Origin: Limnohabitans sp. Rim8
Lineage (GTDB): Bacteria; Pseudomonadota; Gammaproteobacteria; Burkholderiales; Burkholderiaceae_C
NCBI RefSeq assembly: GCF_945901735.1
Contig: NZ_CAMDLM010000017.1
Span: 1 to 64,000 of the forward strand
Length of the DNA stretch: 64,000 nucleotides
Direction of reading: 5' to 3'
The position numbers were made by a program, and so were the translations under genes. Numbering within the stretch: position 1 is the first letter of the stretch; each line of letters opens with the position of its first letter. Below are positions 58,615 through 64,000 of this stretch, in pieces. The notes beneath the pieces are model-generated. The model was not told the DNA's origin. It saw only the letters and a list, made by a program, of their open reading frames with translations, and made no database searches.

Positions 58615-59856
58615 ATGAGCACATTGGCTGGAAAACACATCGTTTTGGGCTTGTCGGGTGGCATTGCCGCGTACAAGTCCGCTGAACTCTGCCGCGCCTT
58701 GGTCAAGGCGGGCGTGACGGTGCAGGTCGTGATGACCGAGGCGGCCGAGCACTTCATGACGGCAGTCACCATGCAGGCCCTGTCGGGCAAGCCGGTTTTC
58801 ACCTCGCAATGGGACAGCCGAGAGCCGAGCAACATGGCCCACATCCATCTGAGCCGCGACGCCGATGCCATTCTTGTGGCACCGGCCAGCGCCGACTTCA
58901 TGGCCAAATTGCTGCATGGGCGGGCCGACGAATTACTCAGCCTGATGTGCCTGGCGCGCCCCATTGCCCAAGTGCCTTTGATCTTGGCCCCGGCCATGAA
59001 CCGCGAAATGTGGGCCAATCCCGCGACGCAGCGCAATGTGGCGCAGCTCAAGGCCGATGGCATCCATGTGCTCGACGTGGGGCAGGGCGACCAAGCCTGC
59101 GGCGAAACCGGCGACGGCCGCATGCTCGAAGCCGAAGAGATTCTGGAAGACCTGGAGGCGTTTTTCACGCCCAAAGTGTTGACAGGCAAATCTGTGCTGG
59201 TGACGGCCGGGCCCACCTACGAAGCCATTGATCCGGTGCGCGGCATCACCAACTTGTCGAGCGGCAAGATGGGCTTTGCCATTGCCCGTGCGGCGCGCAT
59301 GGCCGGAGCCGATGTGACCTTGATCGCCGGCCCGGTGAGTCTGCATACCCCCCGGGGCGTCAAGCGCGTGAACGTGCGCTCGGCCCACGACATGCTGCAA
59401 GCTGTGCAGGTGCATGTGCCAGATCAAGGCGTGTTTGTGGCAACGGCGGCGGTGGCCGACTGGCGCCCGGCCAATTCGGCCGAGCAAAAAATCAAAAAAG
59501 ACAGCTCTGGCCAAACGCCGCAGTTGAGCTTTGTGGAGAACCCCGACATTTTGGCGACCGTGGCCCAGTCGGCTGCGGCGCAAACGGGCGCGCTGTTTTG
59601 CGTCGGCTTTGCTGCCGAAAGCCACGACCTGCTGGCCCATGCCACGGCCAAGCGCATCCGCAAAGGTGTGCCGCTGCTGGTGGGCAACATCGGCCCGGAC
59701 ACGTTTGGGCAAGACGACAACGCCTTGCTCTTGGTCGACGCGTCAGGGGCCCGTGAGTTGCCGCATGGTCCCAAACAGGAATTGGCCGTCCAATTGATGA
59801 CCGACATTGCCAACCGTTTAACCCTGCATGCGGGTTCGTTCGGTGTTGGTGGTTAA
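58615..59856 (+). CDS. coaBC: Bifunctional phosphopantothenoylcysteine decarboxylase/phosphopantothenate-cysteine ligase
   Basis: A 413-residue CoA-biosynthesis enzyme. The N-terminal FMN decarboxylase part (CoaC) has KHIVLGLSGGIAAYKSAELC, LVAPASADFMAKLLHGRAD, the APAMNREMW loop and the CGETGDGRM flap with the active Cys. The C-terminal ligase part (CoaB) begins near VLVTAGPTYEAIDPVRGITN and includes ATAAVADWRP. It is divergent from pyrG with a 77-bp gap. Confidence 0.97.
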   Translation: MSTLAGKHIVLGLSGGIAAYKSAELCRALVKAGVTVQVVMTEAAEHFMTAVTMQALSGKPVFTSQWDSREPSNMAHIHLSRDADAILVAPASADFMAKLLHGRADELLSLMCLARPIAQVPLILAPAMNREMWANPATQRNVAQLKADGIHVLDVGQGDQACGETGDGRMLEAEEILEDLEAFFTPKVLTGKSVLVTAGPTYEAIDPVRGITNLSSGKMGFAIARAARMAGADVTLIAGPVSLHTPRGVKRVNVRSAHDMLQAVQVHVPDQGVFVATAAVADWRPANSAEQKIKKDSSGQTPQLSFVENPDILATVAQSAAAQTGALFCVGFAAESHDLLAHATAKRIRKGVPLLVGNIGPDTFGQDDNALLLVDASGARELPHGPKQELAVQLMTDIANRLTLHAGSFGVGG

Positions 59857-59925
59857 TCTTTGAGAATTCATTTTTGAGCGAGTCCCCCCATCGCTGAACG
59901 CCCAACGCAAAACGCACAACCTCAC

Positions 59926-60375
59926 ATGAACATCGACCTCAAAATCATGGACGCCCGCATGGCCGAACAATTGCCCGCTTATGCCACCTCCGGCAGTGCC
60001 GGTCTGGATTTGCGTGCTTGCCTGGACGCGCCCTTGACCTTGCAGCCCAATGCTTGGCAGCTGGTGCCCACCGGCATTGCGGTGCACCTGAAAGACCCCG
60101 GCTACGCCGCCATGCTTTTGCCGCGCTCAGGGCTGGGGCACAAGCACGGCATCGTGCTGGGCAATCTGGTGGGCTTGATCGACAGCGACTACCAAGGCCA
60201 GCTGATGGTCAGCGCCTGGAACCGCAGCGGTGTGGCTTTCACGATTGAGCCGATGGAGCGCATCGCACAAATGGTGATCGTCCCCGTGGTGCAGGCCACC
60301 TTCAATGTGGTCAATGTGTTCAACGCGCCCAGCGAACGTGGTGAAGGCGGCTACGGCTCGACGGGCAAAAAATAA
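59926..60375 (+). CDS. dut: dUTP diphosphatase
   Basis: A 149-residue trimeric dUTPase. The five motifs are recognisable: [11 protein letters not shown] (1), PRSGLG (2), [17 protein letters not shown] (3), [10 protein letters not shown] (4) and [13 protein letters not shown] (5, the C-terminal lid). It follows coaBC, the usual arrangement. Its end overlaps the terminator of the convergent SlyD-like gene. Confidence 0.98.
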   Translation: MNIDLKIMDARMAEQLPAYATSGSAGLDLRACLDAPLTLQPNAWQLVPTGIAVHLKDPGYAAMLLPRSGLGHKHGIVLGNLVGLIDSDYQGQLMVSAWNRSGVAFTIEPMERIAQMVIVPVVQATFNVVNVFNAPSERGEGGYGSTGKK

Positions 60376-60391
60376 GCGTCCTTCAGGGCGC
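60367..60391 (-). terminator. Terminator of the SlyD-like gene (minus strand)
   Basis: Read on the minus strand, GCGCCC-TGAA-GGACGC (60391-60376, including one G-T pair) is followed by TTATTTTTT. It lies 10 bp after the SlyD-like stop and overlaps the last codons of dut. Confidence 0.6.
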
Positions 60392-60400
60392 TGCTTGGCG

Positions 60401-60934
60401 TCAGTGCAGTGTGGGGCCGGTCGGGATGCCCTCGTCACCCACTTCAATCTTGAAAAATCCAGTGCCACAGCTGCCGCTGCCCACCTCGGCTTCGGTGGGT
60501 TCGCGCACCGATTCGACCTTCAGGTGCAAGCGCAGCGCGATGCCCGACAGCGGGTGGTTGGCGTCCAGCACCACATGCTCGGGGTAAATTTCGGTCACGG
60601 TGTAGAGCGCATTGCGTGGGGCTTCGGGGTTGCAGCCCTCGGGCAGGGTGGTGCCTTCGATCGTGAGGCCGGGTTCCAGACCTTCGGGAAAGAGGGTCAG
60701 GGGCTCCAGAAACAACAGGTTTTCATCGAAGTCGCCAAAGGCGTCTTCGGGCTCCAGATGCAGGTCGACTTTGGCGCCTTTTTCGTGGCCCTGCAAGGCT
60801 TCCTCGATCTTGGGCAGCAGGTCTTGGCCGCCAATGAAAAATTCCACGGGCTCGTCCAGGGTGTCCAGAACTTCGCCCAGGGTGTCTTTGAGTGTCCAGG
60901 TCAGTGCGACCACAGAAGGTGTCTTGATTTCCAT
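60401..60934 (-). CDS. SlyD-like FKBP-type peptidyl-prolyl isomerase
   Basis: A 177-residue protein with a split FKBP domain and inserted IF (chaperone) domain: VALTWTLKDTLGEVLDTLDE, then FFIGGQDLLPKIEEALQGHE and EDAFGDFDENLLFLEPL, then the flap (ALYTVTEIYPEHVVLDANHP, LSGIALRLHLKVESVREPT). The His-rich metal-binding tail of E. coli SlyD is missing; a GSGSCGTGFF segment follows instead. It probably assists folding in the cytoplasm. Confidence 0.85.
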   Translation of the reverse strand: MEIKTPSVVALTWTLKDTLGEVLDTLDEPVEFFIGGQDLLPKIEEALQGHEKGAKVDLHLEPEDAFGDFDENLLFLEPLTLFPEGLEPGLTIEGTTLPEGCNPEAPRNALYTVTEIYPEHVVLDANHPLSGIALRLHLKVESVREPTEAEVGSGSCGTGFFKIEVGDEGIPTGPTLH

Positions 60935-61020
60935 ACGACAATTGTCGCAGTTTGGCGGCCACTTTTTGGCCGCCTTGGCTTTGAGTGCAGGTCTTTCGGC
61001 CTGTGCAACCGGATCGGAAC

Positions 61021-62142
61021 ATGCACACAGAACAAGCCTTGGCCCTGCTCGGCGGCCTGACGCCCAGCCAATTCATGAAGCGCCATTGGCAAAAAAAGCC
61101 TTTGCTGGTGCGCAACGCCATCCCGGGCTTTGTGCCCTGCTTGGGCCGCGCCGACTTGGTGGCGCTGGCGGGCGAGGAGGGCGTGGAGTCGCGTTTGATC
61201 GTGGATTCGCCCAAGGGCTGGAAGATGAAGCACGGCCCCTTCCCGAGGCGGCGTTTGCCGCCGTTCAGCCAGAAAAAATGGACCTTTTTGGTGCAAGGCG
61301 TGGACCTGCACGACGACGGTGTTCACGCCGTGCTGCAACAATTTCGTTTTGTGCCCGATGCGCGTCTGGACGATGTGATGATCAGCTACGCCACCGATGG
61401 GGGTGGCGTGGGGCCGCACTTCGACAGCTATGACGTTTTTTTATTGCAGGCCCATGGCCAGCGCCGCTGGCGCATTGGCCGCAACAAGGACTTGACTCTG
61501 CAATCGGGGGTGCCGCTCAAGATCTTGCAAAATTTTGGAGCCGAAGAAGAGTTCGTGCTCAACCCCGGCGACATGCTGTATTTACCGCCAAAGTACGCTC
61601 ACGAGGGTGTTGCTGTCGGCGAGTGCATGACGTGGTCCATTGGTTTCAGGGCGCCGCAAGAAGGCGAATTGGCGCGGGAATTGTTGCTGGGTCTGGCCGA
61701 TGAGGCTTTTGACGGTGTGGGCGACGCGCTTTACCGTGATGCCAAACAACTGGCCGTGTCGTCTCCTGCTGCTATTCCATCGTCTTTGTCTGGCTTCGCA
61801 CGGCAAGTTGTTGATAAAGCTTTAAAAAACCCTCAACTTCTTGACAGCTTGCTGGGAGAATACCTGACCGAGCCGAAAGCCAACGTCTGGTTCGAAGGTG
61901 CACAAGCCGAACCCGATTTGTCGGGGGGTGTTCAACTCGATCGACGCACCAAAATGATGTACGACGACCAGCACCTGTTCATCAATGGAGAGAGCTTCAA
62001 GGTCGGAGGACGTGATGCTGTGGGTTTGCGTCAATTGGCCGACGATCGTGCCATCAGTGGGCATACATTCAAGATTTTGAGCACCGATGCCAAGGCAGCT
62101 TTGCTCGATTGGGCGAGTGCCGGCTGGTTGAAGCCTGTTTAA
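61021..62142 (+). CDS. RoxA/YcfD-like JmjC ribosomal-protein oxygenase
   Basis: A 373-residue Fe(II)/2-oxoglutarate cupin oxygenase. It opens with LGGLTPSQFMKRHWQKKPLLVRNAIPGF; the metal triad is H133 and D135 in GPHFDSYDVFLLQAHGQRRW and H194 in KYAHEGVAVG. A dimerisation helix region and a winged-helix C-terminus follow. The E. coli homologue hydroxylates an arginine of ribosomal protein L16 (uL16). Start ATG 61021 is preferred over an upstream in-frame candidate because it begins the conserved N-terminus. Divergent from the SlyD-like gene. Confidence 0.9.
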   Translation: MHTEQALALLGGLTPSQFMKRHWQKKPLLVRNAIPGFVPCLGRADLVALAGEEGVESRLIVDSPKGWKMKHGPFPRRRLPPFSQKKWTFLVQGVDLHDDGVHAVLQQFRFVPDARLDDVMISYATDGGGVGPHFDSYDVFLLQAHGQRRWRIGRNKDLTLQSGVPLKILQNFGAEEEFVLNPGDMLYLPPKYAHEGVAVGECMTWSIGFRAPQEGELARELLLGLADEAFDGVGDALYRDAKQLAVSSPAAIPSSLSGFARQVVDKALKNPQLLDSLLGEYLTEPKANVWFEGAQAEPDLSGGVQLDRRTKMMYDDQHLFINGESFKVGGRDAVGLRQLADDRAISGHTFKILSTDAKAALLDWASAGWLKPV

Positions 62143-62202
62143 ACAGACGTGTTTTCAATTATTTTTTACTCGAATAATCGCGAACTCACGTTCAAGGTGC
62201 AT

Positions 62203-62229
62203 TTGAGGGCCTAGGGAAAACGCTATAAT
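62203..62229 (+). promoter_or_regulatory. Candidate promoter of the small lipoprotein gene
   Basis: A perfect TATAAT at 62224-62229 lies in the same CGCTATAATT context as the tRNA-Lys promoter, with TTGAGG at 62203-62208 (15-bp spacer, slightly short). It would give a leader of roughly 105-110 bases before ATG 62344. Confidence 0.55.
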
Positions 62230-62270
62230 TAAGGGCTGGGCACAAAAGAGCTCGAGTGCTTTTGGCTCAG

Positions 62271-62316
62271 TTTCGACGGCTTTAACACCCGTTGAAACAA
62301 TTTCCGGAAATTGTTT
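62271..62316 (+). other. Structured 5' leader with two overlapping hairpins
   Basis: TTTCGACGG (62271-62279) can pair with CCGTTGAAA (62289-62297) apart from one mismatch. AAACAATTTCC/GGAAATTGTTT at 62295-62316 is a perfect 22-bp palindrome. The two stems share bases 62295-62297, so they compete at their edge. The leader sits 28 bp upstream of the lipoprotein start and could be a regulatory RNA element or a DNA operator. Confidence 0.45.
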
Positions 62317-62343
62317 TCACATTCACACCTTAGGAACATCAAA

Positions 62344-62541
62344 ATGAACAAGTCCCTCGTTCTGGCCGTTTTCATCGCCGCTGCTGCTTTGTCCGCTTGC
62401 GGCAAAAAAGAAGCCCCAGCACCAGCGCCAGCACCAGCCGCAGCACCTGCTCCAGCACCCGCTGCTGACGCATCGGCTCCAGCTGCTGCGCCTGCTGCTG
62501 ACGCATCGGCTCCTGCTGCTGCGGCTTCTGCTGCCAAGTGA
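62344..62541 (+). CDS. Small Ala/Pro-rich lipoprotein
   Basis: A 65-residue product. The signal peptide MNKSLVLAVFIAAAALSAC has a lipobox LSAC (Cys19), followed by GKKEAPAPAPAPAAAP and a 46-residue tail made almost only of Ala and Pro with two ADASAPAAA units. After processing, this leaves a lipid-anchored, extended Ala-Pro rod. Its own promoter, leader and strong terminator argue that it is a real, well expressed gene. Function unknown; an envelope spacer or surface lipopeptide is a reasonable guess. Confidence 0.8.
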   Translation: MNKSLVLAVFIAAAALSACGKKEAPAPAPAPAAAPAPAPAADASAPAAAPAADASAPAAAASAAK

Positions 62542-62575
62542 TCGCTTTCATCCGGTGCAAACCGGATGGGTCATG

Positions 62576-62604
62576 AAAAAACCCCGCTTGGCGGGGTTTT
62601 TTTT
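62576..62604 (+). terminator. Bidirectional Rho-independent terminator
   Basis: ACCCCGC-TTG-GCGGGGT flanked by an A-tract on the left and eight T on the right ends the lipoprotein transcript. Read on the other strand it serves bamC equally well. A second stem, CATCCGG (62549-62555) with CCGGATG (62562-62568), precedes it. Confidence 0.9.
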
Positions 62605-62622
62605 GGTCTTGACATCACGCGT

Positions 62623-63726
62623 TCAGCGCAACTCGGCCGCAATCAACTTCAAAATGCGCTCGGCATCCTGGGCCGATGCCTCGGGTTGACCACTGGCGGT
62701 CAGCACGCGCAGCGTGCTTTGGTTGTCGCCAGAGGACGTGATACTGATTTGGTATTTGGTCAGCGTCGAAGGGACATCTTTTTTACTGGAAAACAGACGT
62801 CCGAGGAATCCCGTAGCTTCGTTGGTGGTGCCAGCGGCCACATAGCGAACAAAGTACACACCTGCCGAGCGGTCGCGGTCTTCTACGGTGAAACCGCTGC
62901 GGTCCAATGCAACGCCTGTGCGGCGCCATGCGCGGTCCAGGTTGTCCGGGAGCACGATCACGGGTTGGCCTTGGAGGTTGCTGACCTGGCTGCTTGTGTC
63001 TGCTGCTGAAACCACCGCCGTGGCGGTTTTTGCTGACTCTGGGGAGGTGCCCAGTTTGACCATCAAGCGGCGCAGGAACTCGATTTCCAGCTCAGGGTCG
63101 CTGGGGCGGGGTTGCCAGATGGTAGAACCTTTCTGATTGTCAGTGTAGTTTTCAATCATGCCCCGGTGGGTGATGTAAATCTCAACACCACCTTGTGCGT
63201 TGCGCTCTACACGGGTTCTGAATTTGTCGCGCTCACCGGTTGAGTACAGCGAGTCCAGCACTTTGCCCAAGGTTCTGCGAACGAAGTCTTGGGGCAGTTT
63301 GGCCCTGTTTTCTGCCCACTCGGTTTCCATGACGCCGATGTCGGGGGCATCCGTGGTCAGCACAAAGCCATTGCCGGTCCAAAATTCCCGCAGGGGCTCC
63401 CAGACTTTGTCGGCTGGCAAACTGGCCACCAGCCAGCGCTGATTGCCTTGACGCTCTATCCTGACGGGCCCCAGGGCGTTCGCTGCCGTGCCCGCATCGA
63501 CCACGCGGCTGCCCGCATTTTGAAAACCCGATGCTGTGTTCGACGTGCTTTCGAGGGCGAAACGCGATTCCTTGCGCAATTGCGTCAGGTCCGGTGGCAC
63601 TTCGAGTGTGGGCGCATTGGCTGCGCTTTTGTAGTCAATTTTGTCCTCCTGCAGCATCGAGCAGCCGCCGAGCAAAGTGGCCAAGGCGAGCACTGTGGCG
63701 GTGCGTTTGAAAGGTAAAGTGGGCAT
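62623..63726 (-). CDS. bamC: Outer membrane assembly lipoprotein BamC
   Basis: A 367-residue lipoprotein of the BAM complex. The signal peptide ends at LLGGC (Cys22), followed by the extended N-terminal stretch EDKIDYKSAANAPTLEVPPD typical of BamC that lies along BamD, then two helix-grip domains (about 100-210 and 255-367). ATG 63726 gives a normal signal peptide; ATG 63771, which overlaps the dapA stop (TGATG), would add 15 residues. The gene follows dapA directly, the common dapA-bamC arrangement. Confidence 0.92.
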   Translation of the reverse strand: MPTLPFKRTATVLALATLLGGCSMLQEDKIDYKSAANAPTLEVPPDLTQLRKESRFALESTSNTASGFQNAGSRVVDAGTAANALGPVRIERQGNQRWLVASLPADKVWEPLREFWTGNGFVLTTDAPDIGVMETEWAENRAKLPQDFVRRTLGKVLDSLYSTGERDKFRTRVERNAQGGVEIYITHRGMIENYTDNQKGSTIWQPRPSDPELEIEFLRRLMVKLGTSPESAKTATAVVSAADTSSQVSNLQGQPVIVLPDNLDRAWRRTGVALDRSGFTVEDRDRSAGVYFVRYVAAGTTNEATGFLGRLFSSKKDVPSTLTKYQISITSSGDNQSTLRVLTASGQPEASAQDAERILKLIAAELR

Positions 63727-63770
63727 GGCGTTGAAAAACAGTGGGTTCACAAATATCCTTGGGGTGTCCA

Positions 63771-64000
63771 TCAAATGAGTTCGCTGGCCTTCAGGGCTGC
63801 TTCAACCAAGGGCTGTTGGGACGCAGACAGCTCGGTCATGGGCAAGCGCAATGTGGGGCCGCACAGGCCCATGCGCTGCATGGCCCATTTCACGGGGATG
63901 GGGTTGGCTTCGACAAACAGGTTTTTGTGCACAGGCAGCAGTTTGAACTGGATGCGCATGGCTTCTTGCACGTCGCCACGCAGTGCAGCCATGCACAGAT
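63771..64000 (-). CDS. dapA: 4-hydroxy-tetrahydrodipicolinate synthase, C-terminal part
   Basis: Only the last 75 or so codons lie in the window; the gene continues beyond 64000. [20 protein letters not shown] and [20 protein letters not shown] are the conserved C-terminal helices of DapA. The active-site Lys and Tyr are outside the window. Its stop codon overlaps a possible bamC start. DapA begins the lysine/DAP branch that dapC and dapE serve. Confidence 0.93.
   Translation of the reverse strand, partial: LCMAALRGDVQEAMRIQFKLLPVHKNLFVEANPIPVKWAMQRMGLCGPTLRLPMTELSASQQPLVEAALKASELI

Noticed and set aside
62404-62541. Ala/Pro coding repeats as a tandem repeat or CRISPR-like array
   Set aside because: The periodicity comes from Ala and Pro codons of a lipoprotein tail; there are no spacers of constant length.

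Overview
Organism: the gene set and order (Tol-Pal genes, msbA, kdsA and bamC of a Gram-negative envelope; dapC-dapE-prmB; smc-zipA-ligA; pyrG-kdsA-eno-ftsB; several Bug-type tctC-like binding proteins) point to a betaproteobacterium of the order Burkholderiales, most likely family Comamonadaceae. This is inferred from gene content and protein style; the genus cannot be fixed from the window alone. Layout: (A) 1-1323 is an IS3-family insertion sequence with both inverted repeats; its transposase carries Asp where the catalytic Glu of the DDE triad is expected. (B) 1524-7512 is a TetR-controlled acyl-CoA catabolic cluster (two acyl-CoA dehydrogenases, GST, crotonase, nitronate monooxygenase) in which two genes, an SDR and a DsbA/HCCA-isomerase-like protein, survive only as short remnants. 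(C) 7815-15119 is a LysR gene divergent from an unusual cluster: a GrdB-related protein, a TauD-type dioxygenase, a Bug binding protein, a ThDP-dependent enzyme and a CaiB/BaiF CoA-transferase. It is followed by a frameshifted gene of unknown function (15271-16384). A-C look GC-richer by eye than what follows and read as accessory DNA. (D) 16828-25741 is core: maf, rng, msbA, tolB-pal-cpoB, a YeeE/YedE transporter, tcdA, tRNA-Lys and its terminator. (E) 26089-31590 is a second accessory catabolic operon placed directly after tRNA-Lys: IclR regulator, cupin protein, CoA-transferase, Bug protein, acyl-CoA dehydrogenase and MaoC-like protein, with palindromic operators in front. (F) 31712-44890 is core: ABC-F ATPase, prmB-dapE-dapC, smc-zipA-ligA, serB. 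(G) 44986-53314 is a regulated transport module: an orphan FixJ/NarL-type response regulator, a divergent PAS/sigma-54 activator, a strong -24/-12 promoter, a 36-bp palindrome about 150 bp upstream of the predicted start site, then a branched-chain-amino-acid-type ABC transporter (binding protein, two ATPases, two permeases) and an alpha/beta hydrolase, joined mainly by ATGA overlaps. (H) 53393-64000 is core: NadR-like ATPase, ftsB, eno, DUF1330, kdsA, pyrG, coaBC, dut, a SlyD-like isomerase, a RoxA/YcfD-like oxygenase, a small Ala/Pro-rich lipoprotein behind a structured leader, bamC and the 3' end of dapA. Working together: modules B, C and E each pair a regulator with CoA-dependent acid-degrading enzymes, and C and E add a periplasmic carboxylate-binding protein, which suggests a bacterium living on diverse dissolved organic acids. 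Module G looks like a self-contained substrate-sensing, uptake and hydrolysis unit. The best candidates for undescribed biology are the GrdB/TauD/ThDP/CoA-transferase cluster (8880-15119) and the sigma-54 transporter-hydrolase unit (45793-53314). No CRISPR array, rRNA, prophage or replication origin was seen.
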